NCBI GenBank assembly: GCA_003450735.1
Contig: DMEZ01000055.1
Location: 209,317-273,316, forward strand
Reading direction: 5' to 3'
Source: Elusimicrobiota bacterium
GTDB lineage: Bacteria; Elusimicrobiota; Elusimicrobia; UBA1565
Length of the DNA stretch: 64,000 nt
Every line of letters begins with the position of its first letter. Within the stretch, counting starts at the first letter, position 1. The notes under the pieces were generated by a model. That model saw only the letters and a list, made by a program, of their open reading frames with translations, had not been told where the DNA came from and made no database searches. A program made the position numbers and the translations under genes. Of the stretch, positions 41,613 through 52,938 are shown piece by piece.

Positions 41613-42761
41613 CTATTCTTCTTTTTCCGCCGCGATGCGGCGGTTGGGTTTCCCGGCCGCCAGCCAGGACAGGTACTCGTGGATGAAGCCGTCGAGGTCC
41701 CCGTCCATGACGGCCTGGATCTGCGAGGTCTCGTGGCCGGTGCGGAGGTCCTTGACCAGCTGGTAGGGCATGAAGACGTAGGAGCGGATCTGGTGGCCCC
41801 AGGCGATGTCGCCCTTGCCGTCGTAGTGCTTCTCCATGGCCGAGAGCTTCTTGTCGAGCTCGATCTGGTAGAGCTTGGCCTTGAGCATCTTCATCGCGGT
41901 GACGCGGTTCTGGAGCTGGGAGCGCTCGATCTGGCAGGCGACGACGAGCCCGGTCGGGGTATGCCGGATGCGCACGGCCGTCTCCACCTTGTTGACGTTC
42001 TGCCCGCCGGCCCCGCCCGAGCGGAAGGTGTCGAACTCGATGTCGGCGTCGGAGATCTGGATGTCGATCTCCTGCTCGATGTCGGGCAGGACGTCGCAGG
42101 AGGCGAAGGAGGTGTGGCGGCGCTTGTTGGAGTCGAAGGGCGAGATGCGCACCAGGCGGTGCACCCCCACCTCGCTCTTGAGCAGGCCGTAGGCGTTGGG
42201 CCCCCGGACGAGGGCGCTCACGCTCTTGAGGCCGGCCTCCTCGCCGCGGTGGATGTCCGTGATGGAGAACTCGAGGCCGTGGCCCTCGCACCAGCGCTTG
42301 TACATGCGCAGGAGCATGTCGGCCCAGTCGCAGGCCTCGGTGCCCCCCGCCCCGGCGTTCAGGGAGAAGATGGCGTCGCTCTTGTCGAACTCGCCGGAAA
42401 GCTTGAGGCGGGTGTCCAGGTCGGCGACGACGCGCTGGAGCGCGTTGAGCCCCTCGCGCACCTCCTTGAGCTCGCCCAGATCCTCGGCCTCCAGGGCCAG
42501 CTCCAGGTGCGCGCCCAGGTCGCAGACGCTGCGTTCCGCCCCGCCGTACGCCTGCACCAGCTTCTTGAGGTCGTTGAGCTCCTTGGAGAGCTTCTGAGCC
42601 TTCTGCGGGTCGGCCCAGAACTCGGGCGAGCCCGCCTCGGCCTCGCGGCGCTCGAGGTCCTTGCGCTTGGCGTCGATCTGGAGCAGCTTGCCCAGGTCGG
42701 AGACTTTCGAGCGGTGGGCTTCTAGGGCGGCCTGGGTCTCGCGGAACTGCGGGTCGGCCAT
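41613..42761 (-). CDS. prfB: Peptide chain release factor 2
   Basis: The 382-residue factor ends translation at UGA and UAA. The stop-recognition motif is SPF (RLVRISPFDSNKRRHTSF), marking RF2 rather than RF1, and the catalytic motif is GGQ in RSGGAGGQNVNKVETAV. The reading frame is continuous through SDLGKLLQIDAKRKDLE, the place where most bacterial prfB genes carry an in-frame UGA and programmed +1 frameshift, so that autoregulation is absent. It lies ten bases downstream of lnt on the same strand and is probably co-transcribed with it and secA. Confidence 0.95.
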   Translation of the reverse strand: MADPQFRETQAALEAHRSKVSDLGKLLQIDAKRKDLERREAEAGSPEFWADPQKAQKLSKELNDLKKLVQAYGGAERSVCDLGAHLELALEAEDLGELKEVREGLNALQRVVADLDTRLKLSGEFDKSDAIFSLNAGAGGTEACDWADMLLRMYKRWCEGHGLEFSITDIHRGEEAGLKSVSALVRGPNAYGLLKSEVGVHRLVRISPFDSNKRRHTSFASCDVLPDIEQEIDIQISDADIEFDTFRSGGAGGQNVNKVETAVRIRHTPTGLVVACQIERSQLQNRVTAMKMLKAKLYQIELDKKLSAMEKHYDGKGDIAWGHQIRSYVFMPYQLVKDLRTGHETSQIQAVMDGDLDGFIHEYLSWLAAGKPNRRIAAEKEE

Positions 42762-42771
42762 CGAGGACAGT

Positions 42772-44281
42772 CTAAGATATTTTGCGGCGGTTGTCCTTGG
42801 CGGCGAGCAGGAACAGAGCGGCGCAGAGCAGGCAGAGGGCCCCGGCCCAGTCGCCCCGGCGCGCGTAGAAGGATCCCCCGGGGAAAGGGTCGACCAGGGG
42901 CAGGCGCGCGTCGAGGCGCTCGGCCCGCATGAGCCCGGTCTTGGCCAGGACGATCCCGTAGGGGTCGATGACCCCGGAGATGCCCGTGTTGGCCGCCCGC
43001 AGGAGAGTCGAGCGGGTCTCGGCCGCGCGGAAGACGTTCACCCAGAAATGCTGATAGGGCCCCCACGTATCCTTGTACCAGCCGTCGTTGGTGAGGTTGG
43101 CGAACATCCTAGCACCCCGCGCCGCGTCGCCCAGCACCAGCCGCGGGAAGACCTGCTCGTAGCAGATGGTGACGGCCAGCGGGCCGGCCGGGGTGCTGAT
43201 GAAGGGCTGGCGCTCCTGGCCGGGGTGGAAGTCGCCCATCTGCGAGAGGATGCCGATGAAGGGCTCGAGTTTCTCGCGCCAAGGCACGAACTCGCCGAAG
43301 GGGACGAGGCGGCGCTTGTTGTAGAGCCCGGAAGGCTCCCCCCGCTCGTCGAAAAGGACGGCGGAGTTGTGCGTGCGCTCCCCCAGCCGCGCGACGCTGC
43401 CCACGAGCATGGCCGCCCCCAAGCGGCGCGCCCAGCCGGACACCCAGCGCGAGTTCTTCGGGTCATCGAGCCAGCCCGGCAGGGCCGACTCGGGCCACAG
43501 AACGAGGCTGGGCTTCACCGAGCGGGGGCGCGAGAGCAGGGCGTCGAAGGCGCCTCGGATCTTCTCCTCGTAGCGCTCGTCCCACTTCTCGTACTGGTCG
43601 ATGTTGGCCTGCAGGATCTCGATGGGGGCCCCGGCCGACCCGAAGGCCTCGGACCTCCCGGCGAGCACCGAGGCCCCGTGGGCCGTCCAGAGCCCCAGGA
43701 GCAGGGCCGCCGCCGCGGCGTTGGGGACCGCGCCCCGGTCGCGCCGCCAGAGGCCGAGGAGGACGCCGTTGACGAGCAGGATGAGGAAGCTCAGCGCGTG
43801 CGGGCCGCCCCAGGCCAGCCCTTGGAGCAGGATGGGATGGCGCCACTGGGTGTAGGCCAGCACGTCGGGGCCCAGCCTCGGGCCCCCGAAGCGGGCGCTC
43901 AGGGACTCGACGCCCGCGAGGAGGACCGCCCAGGCCCACGGGCGCATCCAGGGGCTCAAGGCCCCCAGGGGCCGGGCGAGCAGGCCGAAGAGCGCCCAGT
44001 TCAAACCCAGGAAGGCCGCGAGCAGGGCCCAAGCCGAAAAGGCGAGCGGGACAAAGACGCCCGCGTAGCGGCAGGTGAGGTAGATCCAGTGCAGGGCCGT
44101 GCCGCAGAAAGCCGCTCCGAACAGCCAGCCCAGGAAGGCCCCCCGCTTCGCCGAGGGAGCGCGGAGGAGCCGGTCGAGCAAAAGCGCGGGGAGGAACCAG
44201 GCGAGGAAGGTCAGCCCCGGACGGGGCAAACAGAGCGCGAGCGCGGCGCCCGAGGCGAGGCAGACGAGGGCCGAGGCCTTC

Positions 44282-44292
<11 letters not shown>
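42772..44292 (-). CDS. lnt: Apolipoprotein N-acyltransferase
   Basis: The 506-residue inner-membrane enzyme adds the third acyl chain to lipoproteins, a trait of diderm bacteria. The first 190 residues hold about six transmembrane helices. The nitrilase-like domain has the catalytic Glu in VLWPESALPGWL, the Lys in RRLVPFGEFVPWREKL and the Cys in VTICYEQVFPRLVLGD, followed by NLTNDGWY. The ATG overlaps the secA 3' end by 11 bp, so both are in one operon. Confidence 0.95.
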
Positions 44293-46954
<2,662 letters not shown>

Positions 46955-47194
46955 GGGGTTCCGTCGATGATTCTACTACTTTAGCGGGCCGGTATCCTGG
47001 GCGCTTATCATGTCCACCCCCCCCTGAGCGCCCCCGCCGCGCCAATGCGGACATATACGCAGGACCCCGAGTGTTATTCCGCATTGAGGCGCCTCGTCGC
47101 TGCGGCTATCCTCTATCGGCGGGCATCTTCACGATACGGGCGGCATCTCCGGCCCGAGGCGCACAGGCGTCGGATGACGCAGGAGGCGGCTACC

Positions 47195-47440
47195 ATGGGT
47201 CTGCTCCATCTTGTCATCGTCGGGCTCATCGCGGGCTGGCTCGCGGGACAGGTGATGAAGGGAGGAGGATACGGCCTCATCGCCGACATCGTCCTCGGCA
47301 TCCTGGGAGGCCTCCTCGGCGGCAGGATCTTCGGCGCGCTGGGGATCTGGCCCCGCGGGGGGATCCTCGGGTCGGTCCTCGTCGCTTTCATCGGAGCCGT
47401 GGTCTTGGTCTGGATCACGCGTTTGATAAAGAAAGCGTAG
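47195..47440 (+). CDS. GlsB/YeaQ/YmgE (transglycosylase-associated) family membrane protein
   Basis: The 81-residue protein has three glycine-rich transmembrane helices, including VIVGLIAGWLAGQVMKGGG and ADIVLGILGGLLGGRIF, the signature of the small GlsB/YeaQ family. Stress-related membrane roles are reported for relatives; the mechanism is unknown. AGGAGG lies eight bases before the ATG. It is followed five bases later by a PAP2 gene that starts with TTG, so it may lead that operon. Confidence 0.85.
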   Translation: MGLLHLVIVGLIAGWLAGQVMKGGGYGLIADIVLGILGGLLGGRIFGALGIWPRGGILGSVLVAFIGAVVLVWITRLIKKA

Positions 47441-47445
47441 CGGCC

Positions 47446-48186
47446 TTGAAAGCCCCGGCCCTGCTCCTGCTCCTGCTTCCCGAGATGGCCGCGGCCGCGG
47501 AGCTGCGCGAGCTCCGGGAGTTCCCCAAGGATCTCTGGGCCAGCGTCAGGGAGGAAGTCCGTCCCGAGGGCCTTCTGACCCTGCTGGCGGCCGGGTCCGG
47601 CGCCAGCATCGCGAGGTTCGGAGGGACGAGGGATTTCGATGACTTCCGCATCGCCGATGCCCTGCAGAGACAGCCTCCCCTCGGCAAACGCGCCGTCGAT
47701 CTAGGAGCCGTCGTCGGGTACCCGGTCTACCTCATGCCGGCCATGGGCGCCGCGTACTTCATGGGGTGGGCTTTCGACGCGGGTTCGACGCAGGAGTTCG
47801 GATTATCGGGTTTCGAGGCGCTGGCATTGGCCGGGCTTCAGACGGAGATCCTCAAATTGAGCGTTCGCCGCCTGCGTCCGGACACCACCGACCTCGGCGC
47901 GTTCCCGTCGGGGCACACCTCGGCCTCGTTCTCCCTGGCCGCGGTGGCGGCCTCGGAGTGGGGTTGGAAGGCCGGGGTCCCCGCCTGCTTGTTGGCGGGT
48001 TTCGTAGGCTACACGCGCATGGAGGGCAACAAGCACTACCTCTCGGACGTCTTGTTCGGGGCCGGGGTGGGGATCGCTTCCGGACGGGCGGTCTTTAAGG
48101 CCCGCCGGCGCGCGCACCCCGACCGATACGCCTTCGCTCCGTTCCTCTATCCCGGCGGCGGCGGAGTGAGGGTGTCCTTCCGATGA
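47446..48186 (+). CDS. PAP2-family phosphatase (first of two)
   Basis: The 246-residue protein has an N-terminal signal or helix (LLLLLLPEMAAAAELREL) and the three phosphatase signatures: KLSVRRLRP, PSGHTSASF, and GYTRMEGNKHYLSDVLFGA (R-x5-H-x3-D). It probably hydrolyses a lipid phosphate such as undecaprenyl or phosphatidic-type substrates at the outer face of the membrane. The start is TTG at 47446, five bases after the GlsB-like gene. Its stop overlaps the next ATG by four bases. Confidence 0.78.
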   Translation: MKAPALLLLLLPEMAAAAELRELREFPKDLWASVREEVRPEGLLTLLAAGSGASIARFGGTRDFDDFRIADALQRQPPLGKRAVDLGAVVGYPVYLMPAMGAAYFMGWAFDAGSTQEFGLSGFEALALAGLQTEILKLSVRRLRPDTTDLGAFPSGHTSASFSLAAVAASEWGWKAGVPACLLAGFVGYTRMEGNKHYLSDVLFGAGVGIASGRAVFKARRRAHPDRYAFAPFLYPGGGGVRVSFR

Positions 48187-49016
48187 AAACGGCCCCGGCC
48201 CTGCTGCTGTGCCTGGCTCCGGCTCTTCAAGCCGCCGAAGGCCGGGGCTCCGCGTGGGACGAGAGCTGGCCCAGGTTCAGGACGTCGGAGGTTGTCGTCA
48301 CCGGGCTTGCGGCGGCCGGAGCCGCCGCGAATTTCTATCTGGTTCCCCCTCCCAGGTCGCCCGCCTGGAGAGGCGGGATCCTCTTCGACAAGGGCGCCCG
48401 GAACACCCTGTTGAGCCGCTCCGAAGCGGGCCGCGGCAGGGCGAAGGACCTGTCGAACCTCCTGGCCTATCCGCTGATAGGCTACTCCATGCTGGATGGC
48501 CCGATCACCGCCGGCTGGGTCGGCGGGGACAAGGACGCCGCGATCCAGCTGTCCTTGATCAACGCGGAGGTCTTCGCCGTCACCGAAGTCCTCAGCCTGG
48601 CCGTCTCCAACGCGTTCCCGAGGAGCCGCCCCGAGGGCGCCGCGTGCGACCCCGGCTCCCAGTACGACCCCCATTGCGTGAAAAGCTTCTGGAGCGGGCA
48701 CACGGCCAACGGTTTCGCCGCCGCCGCCCTGGTCTGCGCCGAGCATGGGGCGTTGGGCTTGTACGGCGGCAAAGCCGATGCGGCCGCCTGCGGGACTTCC
48801 CTGGCGGCCGCCTCCGCCGTCGGCGTCCTGAGGATCGTATCGAACGATCACCACGCGTCGGATGTCCTCGTCGGTGCCGCGGTCGGAGCCGCGACCGGGT
48901 ATCTGATGCCGAATCTCCTGCACTTCAAGTTCAAAAAATCCAGCGGCCGGCTCGGCGCCTGGATCCCCCATGCCGGTCCTGCGGGCGGCGGGCTCACCTA
49001 TGTCCAGGTCTGGTAA
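48183..49016 (+). CDS. PAP2-family phosphatase (second of two)
   Basis: The 277-residue protein has a signal peptide (MKTAPALLLCLAPALQAAEG) and PAP2 motifs in KSFWSGHTANGFAAAAL and RIVSNDHHASDVLVGAA. The first KX6RP-type motif is less clear (SNAFPRSRPEGA). The Cys-rich insert CDPGSQYDPHC could form a disulfide outside the cytoplasm. It is translationally coupled to the first PAP2 gene and nearly abuts the DUF3943 gene, so the three are one unit with a likely shared envelope role. Confidence 0.75.
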   Translation: MKTAPALLLCLAPALQAAEGRGSAWDESWPRFRTSEVVVTGLAAAGAAANFYLVPPPRSPAWRGGILFDKGARNTLLSRSEAGRGRAKDLSNLLAYPLIGYSMLDGPITAGWVGGDKDAAIQLSLINAEVFAVTEVLSLAVSNAFPRSRPEGAACDPGSQYDPHCVKSFWSGHTANGFAAAALVCAEHGALGLYGGKADAAACGTSLAAASAVGVLRIVSNDHHASDVLVGAAVGAATGYLMPNLLHFKFKKSSGRLGAWIPHAGPAGGGLTYVQVW

Positions 49017-50519
49017 GTGATGATGCGAACGATGGGGATCCTGGCCTTGCTTTGTCTTCCCGCGAGAGCCCCCGCCCTGGAGCCGCTGGTAAGGATCTCC
49101 ACCGGCGTATTGAAGGCCGTGGAGACCACGACCAAAGCCTCTTCCACCACGCCCGACAACGTCGGCCCCACCTCGCCCAACCGCGTGCTCCCCGGAGAGC
49201 CGTCCCGGCGCAAGAACTACCTCCTCCCGGCCCTCGAGATCCCGCTGTTCCAGTCGGCCCTCAACGGCTATGACCGCCTCGTTTATGGAGAAACGGAATT
49301 CGGCTCGACCTGGAACACGGGCTGGCAGCACGTCCGCCACGGCCCCTGGGGGGTCAATCAGGATGACTTCGCGGTCAATCAGCTGGGCCATCCTTACCAG
49401 GGTTCCCTGTACTACGGCTTCGCGCGCGCCTCCGGCCTCAACTTCTGGGAGGGCTGGATCTACAGCAACGTCGGCAGCTTCGTCTGGGAGACCTACGGGG
49501 AGACCACCGACCCCTCCATCAACGACCAGGTCGCCAGCGGCACGGGCGGACCGCTCATCGCGGAACCCCTTTTCCGGATGGCCAACCTCGTCCTCGAGGG
49601 AGGCGAGGGCCCCCCGGGGTTCTGGCGCGGGCTGGGAGCGGCGTTCATCTCGCCGCCCACGGCCCTCAACCGGCTCCTCTTCGGCGAGCGCTATACCCCG
49701 ATCCTGAAGAGCCGGAACGCGGCGACGTTCGCGCAGGTGCAGGCCGGCGTAGGCGTGAACACGGCGCTCCGGGATCCCGGCAACGCGGGGGCGGTGGGCC
49801 GCTACCCGGTCGGCGGCTCCTTCTCGATGGCCTACGGCCTGCCCGGCCGGCCGGGCTATCTCTACCTGCGGCCGTTCGACTACTTCAACTTCGAAGTCAA
49901 CAGCCTGCGCGGGAACAGCGCCGACTACACCAATATCATGACCCGGGGCCTTTTGTTCGGGGAACGCTACGAGTGGGGCGACGCCTATCAAGGCGTATGG
50001 GGCCTCTATGGGTCCTTCGATTACTTCTCTCCGCTGATCTTCCGGTTCTCGACCACCGCGGCGTCTCTGGGAACCACCTTCCAATGGCGCCTCTCGCGGA
50101 AGACCGCGCTGCAGGGCACGGCCAAGGGCGGCATCGGCTACGGCGCGGCCGGGACCATCTTGTCGCAGGGCGACGAAAAGGATTTCCACTACGGCGCTTC
50201 GCCGCAGGGGCTGCTCGCGCTGCGCCTCCTCTTCGGCAAGCTCGCCATGCTCGACGCGACGGCGCGCGGCTATGACCTGACCGGCGTGGGCGCCGGCCGC
50301 GCTCCCGGCGATGAGAGCATCAGCCGCCTGAACGCCTCCGTTTTCGTGCGGGTCTTCGGCCATCACGCCCTCGGGGTCCACTACCTGCGGACAAGCCGGG
50401 AGGCGCGGTACTCCGGATCGAGCCTGCCGGCCAGGCACCAGGCGGTCGAAACCGTCGGCATCGCCTACAGCCTGCTCGGCGACGTCCATTTCGGGTCGGT
50501 CGATCCGGATCGGGACTGA
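49017..50519 (+). CDS. DUF3943 domain exported protein
   Basis: The 500-residue protein has a signal peptide (MGILALLCLPARAPALEP). A DUF3943-like core follows: HVRHGPWGVNQDDFAVNQLG, then HPYQGSLYYGFARASGL and DPSINDQVASGTGG. The C-terminal half has repeated alternating hydrophobic stretches, compatible with an outer-membrane barrel. It is the last gene of the PAP2-PAP2 operon. GTG at 49017 lies directly after the previous stop; ATG at 49020 or 49023 is equally possible. Confidence 0.75.
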   Translation: MMMRTMGILALLCLPARAPALEPLVRISTGVLKAVETTTKASSTTPDNVGPTSPNRVLPGEPSRRKNYLLPALEIPLFQSALNGYDRLVYGETEFGSTWNTGWQHVRHGPWGVNQDDFAVNQLGHPYQGSLYYGFARASGLNFWEGWIYSNVGSFVWETYGETTDPSINDQVASGTGGPLIAEPLFRMANLVLEGGEGPPGFWRGLGAAFISPPTALNRLLFGERYTPILKSRNAATFAQVQAGVGVNTALRDPGNAGAVGRYPVGGSFSMAYGLPGRPGYLYLRPFDYFNFEVNSLRGNSADYTNIMTRGLLFGERYEWGDAYQGVWGLYGSFDYFSPLIFRFSTTAASLGTTFQWRLSRKTALQGTAKGGIGYGAAGTILSQGDEKDFHYGASPQGLLALRLLFGKLAMLDATARGYDLTGVGAGRAPGDESISRLNASVFVRVFGHHALGVHYLRTSREARYSGSSLPARHQAVETVGIAYSLLGDVHFGSVDPDRD

Positions 50520-50704
50520 AGCGAAGCCCTGGTGACGGGCACTCGAATCCCTGCGCGCCCGAAGAACGCCGAGGGCCCTATCTCAGGATCGGGACGGCTG
50601 TTTTGTCGACGGGTGGGCCGTCTTTGCCGGGAGAGATGGTCGCCAACATCGTTTGAAAAGCCTTCAGTCCATCCGGATCGCTGGTCAGCAAAGGCGGCTC
50701 GGGG

Positions 50705-50974
50705 TCATTCGGTTTCCAGTCCCTCTGCCCGGCGCCGCTTCTTAAAAACGACGATCCATTTCGTGTATTGCCGTCGCCAGATCAAGTCCGACGCCTTCGC
50801 GAAGCCGAGGGGCGGCACGATTCTCCAGCCATCACCGAGTTCCACCATCTTCTCGCTCGGACTCGTCTTCTGGGTCGATTGATTTGAGCCGGTCTTCTGC
50901 GCGGAGGCCGGCGCTACAATCGCCATCATCATCGCGCTGATGATGCCGAATGATATTCTCCGTAGGGATTCCAT
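50705..50974 (-). CDS. Small secreted protein (putative)
   Basis: The 89-residue reading frame begins with a convincing signal peptide (MESLRRISFGIISAMMMAIV, then APASAQ), and the mature part ends KWIVVFKKRRRAEGLETE. No family or ribosome-binding site is seen. It lies in a 536-bp gap between the DUF3943 gene and the DUF1016 nuclease gene, and the local base composition is less GC-rich than that of the neighbours. No other gene is evident in the gap. Confidence 0.4.
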   Translation of the reverse strand: MESLRRISFGIISAMMMAIVAPASAQKTGSNQSTQKTSPSEKMVELGDGWRIVPPLGFAKASDLIWRRQYTKWIVVFKKRRRAEGLETE

Positions 50975-51055
50975 CAGCCGATTAGAATCATAGCATTACC
51001 AAAACAACACGACCCCATTCGAGCATGGAACCAAAACGGGGGGTCATACGTACTT

Positions 51056-52120
51056 GTGGGCATGGCAAAAACAACCCCCTCCTCCGAGAGACTGCTAATA
51101 GACATCCGCGCGCTGATCGAATCCACTCGTGCCCGGGTGGCTCAGACAGTCAACGCCGGGCTTGTCCTGCTCTATTGGTCGATCGGGAATCGGATCAACC
51201 GAGAACTCCTGCATGGGGACCGCGCCGCATACGGCGGAAAAATCATACGGACTTTGTCTGACACCCTGACGCCGCAATACGGACAAGGCTTTGGTCACAG
51301 GAACCTATTCCGCATGGTCGCGTTCTCGACACTCTTCCCAAACCCCAAGATAGTGTCAACGTTGTCGACACAATTGGGATGGTCGCATTTCCTCGAGATC
51401 CTTCAGTTCAAAGACAGCAACAGACGCGAATTCTATACCGAAATGTGTCGCATCGAGCGCTGGAGCGTCCGGGCACTCCGTCAAAAGATCGGCGGCCTTC
51501 TCTTCGAACGCACCGCGCTGTCGAAGAAGCCCGCGAAGCTGATCGAACTGGAATTGACGAGACTTCGCAGGGAAGACGTCCTCGCCCCGGACCTCGTGTT
51601 CCGCGACCCCTACCTCCTGGATTTCCTTGGGCTGAAAGACGCCTACAGCGAGAGCGACCTCGAATCGGCCATCCTCCGAGAGCTTGAGAGGTTCCTGGTC
51701 GAGTTCGGCAATGGTTTCGCCTTCGTCGCCCGCCAGAAGAGGATCACTCTCGACGGAGAGGACTACTACATCGACCTGCTGTTCTATCATCGGGGCATGC
51801 GGAGGCTGGTCGCCGTCGAGCTCAAGCTGGACCGGTTCAAGGCGGCCGACAAAGGCCAGATGGAGCTCTACCTCCGCTGGCTCGACCGCTACGAGCGGCG
51901 CCCCGGGGAGGACTCCCCTATCGGCCTCATCCTGTGCGCCGGGAAATCCGCGGAGCAGGTAGAGCTGCTGGAGCTTGAAAAGAGCGGGATCCGGGTCGCG
52001 GAGTACCTGACGGCACTCCCCCCTAAGGAAACCCTCGAGAAAAAGCTCCGCGACGCCCTGCTGATGGCGCGGGCGAAATCCCTCGGCAGGGCCCGCTCTA
52101 TGAGCTATACTATCGAGTGA
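51056..52120 (+). CDS. DUF1016/YhcG-type PDDEXK nuclease domain protein
   Basis: The 354-residue protein has the DUF1016 N-terminal domain (LVLLYWSIGNRINREL, then GQGFGHRNLFRMVAFS). A YhcG-like PDDEXK nuclease follows (EDYYIDLLFYHRGMRRLVAV then ELKLDRF, giving the D and ExK catalytic residues). Such proteins are common in accessory loci and near restriction systems, and a role in DNA recombination or defence is suspected for relatives. Alternative starts are GTG 51056 and ATG 51062. The 5' half looks less GC-rich than the following genes, and its 3' end is coupled to pcm. Confidence 0.85.
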   Translation: MGMAKTTPSSERLLIDIRALIESTRARVAQTVNAGLVLLYWSIGNRINRELLHGDRAAYGGKIIRTLSDTLTPQYGQGFGHRNLFRMVAFSTLFPNPKIVSTLSTQLGWSHFLEILQFKDSNRREFYTEMCRIERWSVRALRQKIGGLLFERTALSKKPAKLIELELTRLRREDVLAPDLVFRDPYLLDFLGLKDAYSESDLESAILRELERFLVEFGNGFAFVARQKRITLDGEDYYIDLLFYHRGMRRLVAVELKLDRFKAADKGQMELYLRWLDRYERRPGEDSPIGLILCAGKSAEQVELLELEKSGIRVAEYLTALPPKETLEKKLRDALLMARAKSLGRARSMSYTIE

Positions 52121-52938
52121 TGCTCATGGCCCTGCCCCTCTTCGCGGCCCTCCTCTCCACTCCCGCCCCGGCGGCCGAGAAGGCCCCCCACGACCCCGTC
52201 TTCACCTACGCAGTCGAGATCCTCTCCGACAAGGCCCTCGCGAAGGCCGCCGCCGAGCACGCCGACAAGCGGGCGCAGATGCTCGAGACCATCGCCAACT
52301 ACGACCCCGAGCGCCCCTTCACCAACGGCCGGGTCCTCACCGCCATGCAGGAGGTGCCGCGCCATCTCTTCGTCCCCAGGGAGCTCGAGGGCAGCGCCTA
52401 CGACGACGCCCCACAGCCCATCGGGGAGGGGCAGACCGTCTCCCAGCCCTTCATCGTAGCCTACATGACCCACCTCGCCGAGCCCAAGCCCGAGGACCGG
52501 GTCCTCGAGGTCGGCACCGGCTCGGGCTACCAGGCCGCCGTGCTCTCCAAGCTCGTCGGCTCGGTCTACAGCATCGAGATCCTCCCCTCCCTGGCCAAGC
52601 GGGCCGAGAAGGCGCTCAAGCGCCTGGGCTACCCCACCGTCCACGTGATGGCCGGCGACGGCTACCGGGGCTGGCCCAAGGCCGCCCCCTTCGACGCCAT
52701 CCTCGTCACCTGCGCCCCGGACCACATCCCCCAGCCCCTCATCGACCAGCTCAAGGTGGGCGGCCGCATGGTCATCCCGGTGGGCGCCGAGAGGGGCGGG
52801 CTCTGGTTCGCCCAGGAGCTCATCCTCCTGCGCAAGACCAAGGACGGCGTCCGGCGCGAGAAGGCCCTCAACGTCAGCTTCGTCCCGATGACCGGAGAAG
52901 CTCAAAAAGTCGACCCCAAACCGGCCACGAAGCCGTGA
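52117..52938 (+). CDS. pcm: Protein-L-isoaspartate O-methyltransferase
   Basis: The enzyme methylates isoaspartyl residues using S-adenosylmethionine. The family region is RVLTAMQEVPRHLFVP, QTVSQPFIVAYMTHLAEPKP, VLEVGTGSGYQAAVLSKLVG (the AdoMet site) and ILVTCAPDHIPQPLIDQLKV. The reading of 273 residues from GTG 52117 has an N-terminal signal-like segment (LMALPLFAALLSTPAPAAE) that is unusual for a cytosolic enzyme. ATG 52279, giving 219 residues, would be the usual length and start. It overlaps the nuclease stop upstream and the TPR gene downstream. Confidence 0.88.
   Translation: MMLMALPLFAALLSTPAPAAEKAPHDPVFTYAVEILSDKALAKAAAEHADKRAQMLETIANYDPERPFTNGRVLTAMQEVPRHLFVPRELEGSAYDDAPQPIGEGQTVSQPFIVAYMTHLAEPKPEDRVLEVGTGSGYQAAVLSKLVGSVYSIEILPSLAKRAEKALKRLGYPTVHVMAGDGYRGWPKAAPFDAILVTCAPDHIPQPLIDQLKVGGRMVIPVGAERGGLWFAQELILLRKTKDGVRREKALNVSFVPMTGEAQKVDPKPATKP

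Noticed and set aside
42762..42774. TAGACT seven bases before the prfB start as a leaderless promoter
   Set aside because: Its TAG is the lnt stop codon and prfB follows lnt by ten bases in an operon, so the match is probably coincidental.
52106..52111. TATACT five bases before the pcm GTG as a promoter
   Set aside because: It encodes the last residues of the upstream nuclease gene, whose stop overlaps the pcm start; coupling explains the layout without a promoter.
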